DNA of 47,611 nucleotides from LSUCC0057 sp048549915. GTDB taxonomy: Bacteria; Pseudomonadota; Gammaproteobacteria; Pseudomonadales; Porticoccaceae. Where the stretch lies: NCBI GenBank assembly GCA_048549915.1, contig JBLYYE010000011.1:1-47611 (forward strand), given 5' to 3'. Every line of letters starts with the position of its first letter. The stretch's first letter is position 1. A model generated the notes under the pieces. That model did no database searches, was not told the DNA's origin, and saw nothing but the letters and a program-made list of their open reading frames with translations. A program made the translations under genes and the position numbers. Positions 22,813-31,257 of this stretch are shown piece after piece.

Positions 22813-24939
22813 TTAATCCGCCAATAATGTGGCAACCTGCTGGCGCGCGCTGAGGATAGCGCCGTCAATATAGCCAATTCCGTCGCAATCGCCGACACTC
22901 ACTACCCGCTGTCCGCGGCTGGCCAACTGCTCTGCCATAGCTGTATTGGGATTGGCACCTAGGGCAACAATGACATTATCGGCAGCGGCACTGAAGCTCT
23001 CATCTTTGACTGTGTAATGCACTTGATGACGCTCAACTGTGATATTTTCACAGCGGTTGTAGAGCTCGCAGCCATGCTCGCGCAGGTCGAGTATCACTTT
23101 GGCGCGGCGCACAATACTCAGCTCTGGGGATAGCGTTGCATCGAGGTTGAGCACGGTCACTTTGCGCCCGCGTTCAACTAAAAATTCTGCCAGCTCAACT
23201 CCGACAAGCCCTCCGCCTACAATGACTACCCGGTGGCCGAGAGGCATCCACAGCTTGCTGAATTGCCGAACTAAATCAATGGGTCGCAATAACCCCAAGG
23301 CTTGAGCTGTGCTGACCATAAAGCGGTAGAGAGGGTTGAGTTTTTTGAGGCCGCGATCATCGCCACCGAGCAGCAAGCCGCGCATCTCTTCGCCATCAAA
23401 CACATGATTTTGCTCTTGGCCATCAATCGGCGGCGCTGTGCGGTCGGCGCCACAAGCCACCACGACGGCATCGGCATTGAAGGCTGCCAAACTGTCGAGA
23501 TCCACGTCAGTGCCCGTATTTACAGAGACACCCAAGCGTGCCATTTCGCTTGCCAAGTAATTGATCAGCCGACCGTTGGGCTCATAGGCAAGGGCTGCGA
23601 TACGGGCAGTGCCGCCCAGTTGCGGTTCCTTCTCATAGAGCGAAACCCGCCAACCAGCCTCGGCCAACAGCCGAGCGCTCTCCATGCCGCCGGGGCCGCC
23701 ACCGACCACCACGGCGTGTTTGCCACTGTTGCTAGTGGCAATTAAATTCTCTTGTTCACGGCCAACACTGGCATTAACGGCACAACACAGCGGCTGGTTG
23801 ATAAAAATTTGGCTGACACAGATATAGCAGTAAATGCAGGGGCGCACTTGCTCGGCTTGATTGGCAATAATTTTATTGGGCAGCTGCTCGTCAGCGATAA
23901 TCTTACGGCCCAAACCGAGCAGATCGTAGCGACCGGCGGCAATGTCTTGTTCTGCACGTTCTGTCTCGATGCGCCCAACGGCCATAATCGGGACATTGAG
24001 CTCGCGCTTGGCGCGCTCTGCAAACGGCAGATAACCGTTCTCTTGGTGGACCAATGGCGCCTCTGTAAAAGCCTGCCCTTTTTGGGTGTTGGAGTAGGCG
24101 CTGACATCAATGACGTCGGCACCGGCGGCAATGGCTAGTTTAGCGGCAGCGATGAAGTCATCGGTGGTAATACCGCCGGAGATACGATATTCAAAGGCGT
24201 CCAGGCGCACCAGAATCGGAAAACCCTCGCCGACAGCAACACGGATGGCCGACAACACTTCAACCATCAGTCTGGCGCGGTTTTCGATGCAGCCGCCGTA
24301 TTGATCATCGCGCTTATTGGTGGCCGGCGATAAAAAAGAGGAGAGCACATAGCCATGGCCGGCGTGCAGCTCAATAGCATCAAAACCGGCGCGCTGGGTG
24401 AGCTTTGCGGCGTCAGCAAATTGCGCTACCAGTGCGTCGATATCGCTTTGATCCATCACTTTGTATTGTGGGCCTCTGCCATCCGGCCCGGCCATCTTAA
24501 TAAAGTTGCCCAGCTCTTCTCGAGTGAGCAGCGGCATCATATCGTTGCTGCTTTTTTCCGGTTTTGAAGGCACCAATAAGGGTCGGCCAGCGGCGACGTC
24601 TTCCTGGGAGATTTTGCCCGAGTGGTTGAGCTGCAGGGCAATTTTGCAACCATGCGCCTGCACCCGGCTAGCAAGGTCAGTCAAATCGGGCAGGTATTGT
24701 TCACCGCTAACGCCGACCATATTCGGCATCGAGCAACCGGCTGGGTGGGCAATAGAGGTGGTCTCTAGAATGATTAGCCCGCAACCACCTTGTGCGCGAG
24801 CCTCGTAGTAAGCTTTGAGTTTTTCACCGCAGCGACCATCCTCTTCAGCAAAATTACTGCCCATGGCGGTCATAACAAAACGATTTTTTAAGGTCAGCGC
24901 GCCGATATTCATCGGTGAGGCCAGTGCGGTATAACTCAT
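22813..24939 (-). CDS. FMN/[4Fe-4S]/FAD enoate reductase (FadH/BaiCD/BaiH type)
   Basis: The 708-residue enzyme has an N-terminal OYE barrel (1-345: LKNRFVMTAMGSNF, LQLNHSGKI, ELHAGHGYVLSSFLSP, RDDQYGG), an iron-sulfur linker (about 365-390) and a C-terminal FAD/NAD(P)H part (VVVGGGPGGMESARLLAEAG and VVIVGGGLVGVELAEFL). FadH reduces 2,4-dienoyl-CoA; BaiCD/BaiH of the same architecture reduce 3-keto-delta4/delta1 bile acids. The cluster motif is Cys-x2-Cys-x2-Cys-x11-Cys, one residue shorter than FadH's Cys-x2-Cys-x3-Cys-x11-Cys. Divergent from the AraC regulator with a symmetric site between them. A steroid ring reductase is the favoured reading. Confidence 0.85.
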   Translation of the reverse strand: MSYTALASPMNIGALTLKNRFVMTAMGSNFAEEDGRCGEKLKAYYEARAQGGCGLIILETTSIAHPAGCSMPNMVGVSGEQYLPDLTDLASRVQAHGCKIALQLNHSGKISQEDVAAGRPLLVPSKPEKSSNDMMPLLTREELGNFIKMAGPDGRGPQYKVMDQSDIDALVAQFADAAKLTQRAGFDAIELHAGHGYVLSSFLSPATNKRDDQYGGCIENRARLMVEVLSAIRVAVGEGFPILVRLDAFEYRISGGITTDDFIAAAKLAIAAGADVIDVSAYSNTQKGQAFTEAPLVHQENGYLPFAERAKRELNVPIMAVGRIETERAEQDIAAGRYDLLGLGRKIIADEQLPNKIIANQAEQVRPCIYCYICVSQIFINQPLCCAVNASVGREQENLIATSNSGKHAVVVGGGPGGMESARLLAEAGWRVSLYEKEPQLGGTARIAALAYEPNGRLINYLASEMARLGVSVNTGTDVDLDSLAAFNADAVVVACGADRTAPPIDGQEQNHVFDGEEMRGLLLGGDDRGLKKLNPLYRFMVSTAQALGLLRPIDLVRQFSKLWMPLGHRVVIVGGGLVGVELAEFLVERGRKVTVLNLDATLSPELSIVRRAKVILDLREHGCELYNRCENITVERHQVHYTVKDESFSAAADNVIVALGANPNTAMAEQLASRGQRVVSVGDCDGIGYIDGAILSARQQVATLLAD

Positions 24940-25010
24940 AAAAACTCCAAACTATTTTTGCGCGCTTCTTTTAAGCGGCTGCGTGGCTGGCAAGCAATCT
25001 CGCATTTTAC

Positions 25011-25055
25011 CGGTTAAGTATCTTTAACCGTTTTCAACAGCTCGATAAAGATACT
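25011..25055. promoter_or_regulatory. Overlapping inverted repeats in the OYE/AraC divergent promoter
   Basis: CGGTTAA (25011-25017) and TTAACCG (25024-25030) are perfect arms around a six-base spacer. Overlapping them, AGTATCTTTA (25017-25026) is repeated inverted and perfect as TAAAGATACT (25046-25055). They lie in the 292-base gap between 24939 and 25232, which has no gene. Confidence 0.6.
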
Positions 25056-25086
25056 CCGTTTGCAGTACTTGTTGCCTATTCGAGTA

Positions 25087-25098
25087 GTTGAGATCAAC
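25087..25098. promoter_or_regulatory. Dyad GTTGA-GA-TCAAC
   Basis: Five-base perfect inverted arms with a two-base centre, in the same divergent gap as 25011-25055 and 134 bases before the AraC start. A second candidate regulator site. Confidence 0.35.
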
Positions 25099-25231
25099 TT
25101 GTATACGGTCAATACTCAGGCAATAACAAAACGCTAATGTACTCGCTTAGCGCAAAAAAAGAAGGGCACGATCGGCCGTTCCAGTTGACCAATGCAGTCA
25201 CTGCGGCCATGCAGGTATAAGGAGGGTCCGC

Positions 25232-26338
25232 GTGTTGGAACAGATTACGGTAGTTGCCAGTAAGTTTCATGATTTAATCGATTACCTAGAACGCTTGGGT
25301 ATTGATGTCGCCCCAGTGGCTGCTGAAGCTAGCTGCTCACTGGCTGAGCTGCGCAACTATGCGCCCGATGAGCCGTTATCCTCGCAATCTTACTCGCGCT
25401 TTTACCAAGCCTCTGTGCGTCGTCTGCAAACCATCAACTCAACTATTCCGTGGGCGGCGGGTTTGGGCTCTGATATTTTTGAGTTTCTCTGTTATGCCAT
25501 TGTCAGTGCGCCAACTCTTCGTGAATCACTTCAGCGCGCCGAGCGTTTTGGTGCGGCTACACAGAGCTTAACCGGCCACTCTATCCGGGTAGAGCAGGTG
25601 GGGGAGCGCACCAAACTGCACTACCAGATAGAGCCAAGTGCCATCTCGCCACTGTTTACCCCTGCGGATTGGTCTAAATCTCAAAGCTTAACCACGGTTG
25701 CGCGAGCCTCTGGCTTAATGGTGTGGCATGGCTTGTGTGGGTGGCTTATTGGCCATGCTCTTGAGAGTTACAAAATGGCGGTGGCAGCACCGTGTATCGG
25801 CGAGGTCTACCAAAATAATGTCGCCCAGGCAGTGGGTTGCCACGTGCTCTTTGGCGCTAATGAAAATGCCTTCGAATTCCCCAGTGCAGCCCTGGATTAC
25901 CGAGTAGTCCAGACCAAAGACACGCTGCAGTCTTTTTTGGATGCCAGCATCTACCAGCTCAGCTCGGTGGAGAGGCAGCCGGCCTCTGTCTCTTCGGCTA
26001 TTAAGGGGCTGTTGGGCGCCGATTTTAGCGCGGGGCTACCGAGCTTTAGCGACGTGGCAGAGCGGTTGCATATGTCCGAATCCAGCTTGCGGCGTCGATT
26101 GCTCGCCGAGGAGACCAGTTTTCAGATAATTAAAGATCAGGTACGCTGCGAAGCCGCTATGAACCACCTAAAAAGTAGTGCGATCAAAATCAATGAGTTG
26201 GCCGAGCTGCTGGGTTTCGCCGAGCCGAGCTCATTTGTTCGCTCGTTCAGACACTGGACAGGGATTACCCCCAAGAGTTACCGAGACCAACATCAAACCT
26301 CGGCCACAACAGTACAGCAAACAGCCAGTAATCTTTAA
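25232..26338 (+). CDS. AraC family transcriptional regulator
   Basis: The 368-residue protein starts at GTG 25232 behind a strong AAGGAGGG site. The N-terminal part (about 20-210) matches the Arabinose_bd/OruR-type sensor domain (PF12625 style), and the C-terminal part (about 255-350) holds two AraC helix-turn-helix motifs (FSDVAERLHMSESSLRRRL and INELAELLGFAEPSSFVRSF, then HWTGITPKSYR). Regulators of this subgroup often control lipid or steroid catabolic genes and are activators. It probably controls the divergent enoate reductase and perhaps the downstream SnoaL and receptor genes. Confidence 0.9.
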   Translation: MLEQITVVASKFHDLIDYLERLGIDVAPVAAEASCSLAELRNYAPDEPLSSQSYSRFYQASVRRLQTINSTIPWAAGLGSDIFEFLCYAIVSAPTLRESLQRAERFGAATQSLTGHSIRVEQVGERTKLHYQIEPSAISPLFTPADWSKSQSLTTVARASGLMVWHGLCGWLIGHALESYKMAVAAPCIGEVYQNNVAQAVGCHVLFGANENAFEFPSAALDYRVVQTKDTLQSFLDASIYQLSSVERQPASVSSAIKGLLGADFSAGLPSFSDVAERLHMSESSLRRRLLAEETSFQIIKDQVRCEAAMNHLKSSAIKINELAELLGFAEPSSFVRSFRHWTGITPKSYRDQHQTSATTVQQTASNL

Positions 26339-26471
26339 AAGTGTCTTTAGGTGTGATGTTTTTTGCCCATCACTTTGGCTTTTTAAGTTCTGTCCTAACG
26401 TCTCAGCCGCGCCTACTGTTGTTGTATTAAAAAAATAATACCGGTAAAAGTTTGCCGGACAGAGGGTACAG

Positions 26472-26987
26472 ATGGACGACTACCGTGCGGTAGAGCAGCT
26501 TATCTATCGCTATGCAGAGTATATCGACAGTGGCGACTTAGAAGCGTTGGCGCGCCTCTTTGAGCGCGGTTGCGTGGTCTCTTTGCCCAGCGGTTGGCGA
26601 GTGGCTGGTTATCAACCACTGAAAGACTTTTACCTCAAACAGATTATTGTCTACCCGAGCACTGGCACGCCATGTACGGCACACTGTGTTACCAATGTGG
26701 TGATAGAAATAGACAAAAAAAGTAACACCGCAGTGGCGCGCTCACAGTTTGTCGTGCGCCAGGCACTGGAGGGCAGCGTCGAGCAGACCATCATGAGTGG
26801 GCGCTATTCAGACCAGTTTAGTTGCGACCAAGAGGGTTGGTATTTTACCCAGAGAAAAATACTGCCGACTTACTTTGGCGATTTGAGCCACCATTTTCGC
26901 GGTCAGTTAGATCGCACCCCGGCGGGGCAGGTTGCTCCGCCGGACAACGTAGTAGCCTTCGCCGGCGATAAAAGGCTCAACCAATAA
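26472..26987 (+). CDS. SnoaL-like (NTF2-fold) protein, possible steroid dehydratase/isomerase
   Basis: The 171-residue SnoaL_4-type protein starts at ATG 26472 with an AGAGGG box upstream. YRYAEYID gives Tyr14-x4-Asp19, the BaiE-type catalytic spacing, and His71 (TAHCVTN) is in the expected place for the third residue. It lacks the long Trp-rich tail of the paralogue at 18008. Located between the AraC regulator and the TonB receptor, probably under shared control. Function is inferred from residue spacing. Confidence 0.68.
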   Translation: MDDYRAVEQLIYRYAEYIDSGDLEALARLFERGCVVSLPSGWRVAGYQPLKDFYLKQIIVYPSTGTPCTAHCVTNVVIEIDKKSNTAVARSQFVVRQALEGSVEQTIMSGRYSDQFSCDQEGWYFTQRKILPTYFGDLSHHFRGQLDRTPAGQVAPPDNVVAFAGDKRLNQ

Positions 26988-27054
26988 GTTCAGGCTTGCC
27001 TGGCTAAAATAGAAGTAACAGTGGTAGTAACAACAACACCTAAAGGGGATCACT

Positions 27055-29640
27055 ATGAGTATTGCCAAACCATTTCAAAAAACCGCGTTGGTCGCAGCGC
27101 TGATGACTGCCAGTGGCGCTTACGCTGCCATTGAAGAAGTTATCGTTACCGCAGAAAAGCGTGAAGCCAGCCTGCAAGATACACCGATTGCAATCAGTGC
27201 TTTAACCAGCGATATGATCGAACAGAAAGGTATCAACAATGTGTCTGACCTGTTTGAAAAAGTACCTGGCGTGGTTGGGTACGAGGCGCCATCTGCACGC
27301 GGCAGTATCAGTTTGAATATTCGCGGTATTGGTTCGGGCAATCCTAACAGCCCCTCTACTGACCCAGCCAACGCCCTTTACGTTGACGGTGTTTATCTCG
27401 GCTCTGGCTCAGGTAACGGTGTTGATGCCATGGACCTGGAGCGCGTAGAGGTGCTCAAAGGCCCACAAGGTACCCTGTACGGGCGCAACTCAACCGGTGG
27501 TGCGGTTAACTTTATTACCAAAAAGCCTGGACAAGAAGCAGCCGCTAAAATTAAAGCGGGTGTTGGTAGCAAAGGGCATGAGTCTCTGAGCATGCGTTTT
27601 GATGTGCCGGTATCAGACACGTTAGGTGTAGCCGTTTCTGCTTACAGCCGCCAGCGCGATGATCTCTATGGCAACACTAACAGCGACCAGAGTGGTTTCG
27701 AAAATATCGATCGCCAAGGTTACCGCTTTGCCGCTCGCTTTGAGCCTACTGAGACTTTGTCGATTGATTATGCCTTTAACCATGATGAAGTAGACGAGCA
27801 CACACAGATGATGGGTGTCGTAGGCTTTAACCCAATGGCCTCTGCCGTGGCAAGCACTCCTGGTTATCCTGGTGCCGTTGATATAACAGGAAGTTCTCTT
27901 CGAGATACGATCCAGCTAACTGCAGATGGTTACCGTGCATTCACAGGATTTGGTGCAGACTATGCAACAATTGTCCAATGGGCTGACGATTATGTTGCTT
28001 GGGCTGACATGCAGGATTTTGATGAAAAACCCAACGCGGGTTCTAGTGACTCTGTTTCAGAGGCGAGCAACGAAGTAGATGCTCACAGCCTCACACTCAC
28101 CTGGGATATGTCTGATTCTTTGCAGTTCAAGTCGATCACTGGCGTGAGAGAAATCTCAAGCATGAATAACTCAGATTTAGACGGTATGGATAACTCTGTT
28201 GATGGCGGTGTCATGGGGAGTGTCCAAATACTGACTATTGCAGGCTTAATGGGTGGAAACCTTCCAGGTATTGATCCAGCTTTGCAACCAGGAATGGCAT
28301 CCGATATGATCAGTGCAATACAAGATCGTGGCCGTGCAGAGGTATTCAATACCTACGCTACGGTGGACCATGAGCAGTTCTCGCAAGAGTTCCAGTTAGT
28401 CGGTTCTACCGACGCTGTTGATTACGCCGTGGGTATTTACTACTACAGTTCAGATTCCGAGCTGCGCAACCACCAGCTGGCAACATTCCCCTTAGCTTCG
28501 TCACAATCTAAAGCGTATGACATCTCTAGCGAAGCAACGTCTATCTTTGGTCAAGCCACTTGGCAGCCAGAAGGAAGCAAAATTGCTTTAACAGCTGGGT
28601 TACGTTACACCGAAGAGACCAAAGATATTACTTATCTCTGGCGGGGTATGTCTTTTTACGGGCGGACTGATGCATTCTCTCTGAGCTATGGTGGTGTTGG
28701 TTTTGGTGATTCTTATGTCACTAATGCAGAAGTAGCTGACCTTCCCGAAAGAAGTAACTTTGGTGAAAAATTTGAAGAGGACTTTGACAATATCTCGGGC
28801 AAAGTAACCGCGCAATATTTCATCAGTGACGATACTAATGTCTATGCCACTTATGCGACCGGCTATCGATCAGGTGGGTTCAACGGCGATGTCTATAACT
28901 TCACTTCAGAAGAAGCGGACGCCTTCGATGAAGAGACCATTAGCAGTATGGAATTAGGTCTTAAAACCACTTTCTGGGACGGTAAAGCCCAACTGAATGG
29001 TGCGCTGTTCTCATACAGCTATGACGATATGCAGGTTTCTACACTCGAGTCAGATGGTGGAAGTATCACCAGCTCGATTGAAAATGCAGGGCAAGCTGAC
29101 CGTGACGGTTTGGAGTTGAGTTTACTACTAGCGCCTACCGATAACCTCATGCTGAATATTGACTACACAGCAATGAGCGGTGATTTTGATGAGTACCCGG
29201 CGAATATTACCGCGGACAACTCACTGGATATGACCGATATCGCTAAACGAGGGCTCTCTCCTGATAACCAACTCATCGTTGGTGCAAATTGGACTATCAT
29301 GGATGGTGCTAGTGGCAGGTTGTCTCTGGCGGCTGATGTCAGCTACCAAGATGAGACCCAGCCGATTGCCGCTTCAACCGACAAGTATTCTGTCGGTGGA
29401 GAAGACGTACCGGTGGCGTTTGCTCAGCACGAGAACGAATCGCGCACGCTGTTAAATGCCCGTTTGAGCTGGAGCAAAGCGTTGGATTCTAGTAATGTTG
29501 TTGTCTCGCTTTGGGGTAAAAACATTACCGACGAAGATTACGGGGTGTTTGGCTTTAACTACGGTGCATCCCTGGGTCTCAACCTACACCAATACGGCGC
29601 ACCGCGCACTGTTGGTTTGGATATCAGCTGGGAGATGTAA
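27055..29640 (+). CDS. TonB-dependent outer-membrane receptor
   Basis: The 861-residue protein starts at ATG 27055 (AAAGGGG upstream). It has a signal peptide (1-24), a TonB-box-like start of the mature protein (IEEVIVTAEKRE), a plug domain (about 40-160: RGIGSGNPNSPSTDPANALY, LERVEVLKGPQGTLYGRNST, GGAVNFIT) and a C-terminal 22-strand barrel ending GLDISWEM. It imports a large substrate with TonB-ExbBD energy. Placement among steroid genes suggests sterol or bile-acid uptake, as proposed for similar receptors in steroid clusters. Long loop segments (about codons 280-440) are more AT-rich with GGA/CGA/ATA codons rare in the rest. Confidence 0.92.
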   Translation: MSIAKPFQKTALVAALMTASGAYAAIEEVIVTAEKREASLQDTPIAISALTSDMIEQKGINNVSDLFEKVPGVVGYEAPSARGSISLNIRGIGSGNPNSPSTDPANALYVDGVYLGSGSGNGVDAMDLERVEVLKGPQGTLYGRNSTGGAVNFITKKPGQEAAAKIKAGVGSKGHESLSMRFDVPVSDTLGVAVSAYSRQRDDLYGNTNSDQSGFENIDRQGYRFAARFEPTETLSIDYAFNHDEVDEHTQMMGVVGFNPMASAVASTPGYPGAVDITGSSLRDTIQLTADGYRAFTGFGADYATIVQWADDYVAWADMQDFDEKPNAGSSDSVSEASNEVDAHSLTLTWDMSDSLQFKSITGVREISSMNNSDLDGMDNSVDGGVMGSVQILTIAGLMGGNLPGIDPALQPGMASDMISAIQDRGRAEVFNTYATVDHEQFSQEFQLVGSTDAVDYAVGIYYYSSDSELRNHQLATFPLASSQSKAYDISSEATSIFGQATWQPEGSKIALTAGLRYTEETKDITYLWRGMSFYGRTDAFSLSYGGVGFGDSYVTNAEVADLPERSNFGEKFEEDFDNISGKVTAQYFISDDTNVYATYATGYRSGGFNGDVYNFTSEEADAFDEETISSMELGLKTTFWDGKAQLNGALFSYSYDDMQVSTLESDGGSITSSIENAGQADRDGLELSLLLAPTDNLMLNIDYTAMSGDFDEYPANITADNSLDMTDIAKRGLSPDNQLIVGANWTIMDGASGRLSLAADVSYQDETQPIAASTDKYSVGGEDVPVAFAQHENESRTLLNARLSWSKALDSSNVVVSLWGKNITDEDYGVFGFNYGASLGLNLHQYGAPRTVGLDISWEM

Positions 29641-29683
29641 ATGGCATCTGGTCCGCGCCGTTGGCGGGCCATTTTAAAACGCC

Positions 29684-29720
29684 AAAAAAAACCGCCACTG
29701 GAAACAGTGGCGGTTTTTTT
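29684..29720. terminator. Bidirectional intrinsic terminator
   Basis: A perfect hairpin, A7-ACCGCCACTG (29684-29700) with CAGTGGCGGT-T6 (29705-29720) around a GAAA tetraloop. It sits between the convergent receptor and SDR genes. Confidence 0.95.
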
Positions 29721-29732
29721 GTGGCTGTAAAA

Positions 29733-30521
29733 CTAGCTAATGCAGGCTTGGCCACCGTCTACAGCAATGCTCTGGCCGCTTACATAGCTGCTGGCAGGCA
29801 GGCAGAGCTGTGCGACAAACTCGCCGATATCGCTGTGGCAGTCACCGATGCGTTGTAGCGGGATGGTTTTTACAAACGCCGCGGCCTCCTCGGGGCGGTG
29901 CTTGGCCCATTTCTCTAATGCCGGTGAGTTGGCGTGGGGTAAAATGCAATTGGCGCGAATATTATCGCGACCCCACTCGCTGGCGGCGGTGCGGGTGAGC
30001 GCACGGATAGCCTCTTTTTCGGCAGCATAGACACCGTAGTTGCTCATATCCCAGCGCTTGGCTGCGGAGCTGGCCATATTGATAATACTGCCGCCATTGG
30101 CCGCCAAATGTGGGTGACAGAGCTGCATCAAACGCAGTGTCGCCATCGGGCCAACGGTAAAGGTGGTTTGTACCTGCTCCATACTCTGTCCCAACAGCGG
30201 CCCGATAGAGGTGGTGACGGCATTGTTGATCAGTATATCTAGCCGCCCGAAACGGTTAATGGTCTGCTCTACGACACTCTCCAGGGCATCCAGCTGGCCG
30301 ATATCACAACTGACCGCCAGCCCGTCCACACCATACTGCTCGTGCAGTAAATTGATGGTTGTTTCACATTTAGATAGCGTGCGGCCAACGGCGACGACAC
30401 GGCAGCCGCGCTTGGCTAGCGACAGCGCAATACCCTGGCCAATGCCTTGGCCGGCACCGGTAATCAGCGCGACTTTGCCGACCAATTGGTCTGCGTTAGT
30501 GCTGTTATTTTGTTCACTCAT
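29733..30521 (-). CDS. SDR family oxidoreductase (IpdF candidate)
   Basis: The 262-residue SDR starts at ATG 30521 with AGGAG upstream. It has TGAGQGIGQGI, VVAVGRT (Arg after beta-2, NADP(H) possible), LDILINNAVT in place of NNAG, MASSAAK, YAAEKEAIR (Tyr-x3-Lys) and VDGGQACIS. It ends the operon ligase-FadE-FadE-EthD-SDR. In HIP degradation IpdF is an SDR oxidising 5-OH-HIP-CoA; this gene is a candidate by position, but sequence alone does not prove it. Confidence 0.8.
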   Translation of the reverse strand: MSEQNNSTNADQLVGKVALITGAGQGIGQGIALSLAKRGCRVVAVGRTLSKCETTINLLHEQYGVDGLAVSCDIGQLDALESVVEQTINRFGRLDILINNAVTTSIGPLLGQSMEQVQTTFTVGPMATLRLMQLCHPHLAANGGSIINMASSAAKRWDMSNYGVYAAEKEAIRALTRTAASEWGRDNIRANCILPHANSPALEKWAKHRPEEAAAFVKTIPLQRIGDCHSDIGEFVAQLCLPASSYVSGQSIAVDGGQACIS

Positions 30522-30552
30522 ATTTTGCTCCTGTGTCTATTCTGTGTGGCGA

Positions 30553-31254
30553 TCAGCTGTCTTCTGGCTCTATATGCAAAGGCCAGTCGCTGAGGTGGAT
30601 AACATTAATTGTCTGCATATCAATAAAGCGCGCGCAGCTCCGCTGCATGCTACTGATATGCTGCTGTAACTTCTCTGGGTTACCGACAGCATCGAAAAAA
30701 ACCTCTAACGAGTTAGCTGCCGCTATGGGAAACTGCTCCTCTACAATGGCGTCGAGCGTCTCGCCACGGAGGGTTCGGATAACTCGGTGCTGGCGGTAGT
30801 GGGTGGTTGCTTGTGTCTCTATCGCAATAGCGGTGTGCTCTTGCAGCCAGCGCCGTTCAAACTCCAGCTCAGAGAGCTCCTGTTTAGCGTTAAAGCTGCA
30901 CAACTGCAGGGTGCCTGCAATACGCTCGGTAGACTCTAAGGGCGTTTGCAGTGGCGCAGAAAAGCGGCACAAGTAAAGTGCGCCACCTGCTGGTAACAGA
31001 GCCTCTAGCGGGTTTAAAAACCGAGTTAACTTGCCTAAATCACTATCGATAAGAGCGAGCCGAGCAGTTTCTATTGTGCCGCGATGAGCCCGCTGCCATC
31101 GGGCAGCAACTTGGCTGGCGACATCTAACTCTGCCCAGTAACACTGCTCTGGGAGTGCTTGCTTTTGGTTTGCTAGCCACTGCTGCCAGTAGCTCTGCCA
31201 GTCTTTTTGACTGTTTTGTGCGCGTTGATCGAGCAGCGCAACCAGTGAGAACAC
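30553..31254 (-). CDS. EthD-domain-like protein of unknown function
   Basis: The 233-residue protein starts at GTG 31254, three bases after the stop of the upstream FadE, implying coupling. A C-terminal ferredoxin-like EthD pattern (about 130-230) is visible: WLQEHTAIAIE, YRQHRVIRTL, EVFFDAVGNPEKL and a MQTINVIHLSDWPL end. The N-terminal half is weakly similar in length to a second copy. EthD proteins are small alpha/beta dimers often found beside monooxygenases and acyl-CoA enzymes; their reaction is mostly unknown. Confidence 0.65.
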   Translation of the reverse strand: MFSLVALLDQRAQNSQKDWQSYWQQWLANQKQALPEQCYWAELDVASQVAARWQRAHRGTIETARLALIDSDLGKLTRFLNPLEALLPAGGALYLCRFSAPLQTPLESTERIAGTLQLCSFNAKQELSELEFERRWLQEHTAIAIETQATTHYRQHRVIRTLRGETLDAIVEEQFPIAAANSLEVFFDAVGNPEKLQQHISSMQRSCARFIDMQTINVIHLSDWPLHIEPEDS

Positions 31255-31257
31255 GCG

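Noticed and set aside
24940..25231. Actinobacterial KstR (TnnAACnnGTTnnA) or KstR2 box
   Set aside because: AACCG/TTAACC elements occur, but spacing does not match either known operator, so the regulators are probably unrelated.
26339..26471. Weak GTGATG/CATCAC hairpin after the AraC gene
   Set aside because: The arms are short, the loop is U-rich and the downstream tract is interrupted, so I do not call it a terminator.
30163..30669. 168-codon plus-strand open frame over the SDR and EthD-like genes
   Set aside because: Antisense to two well-supported genes, Ser/Pro/Ala-rich and without motifs.
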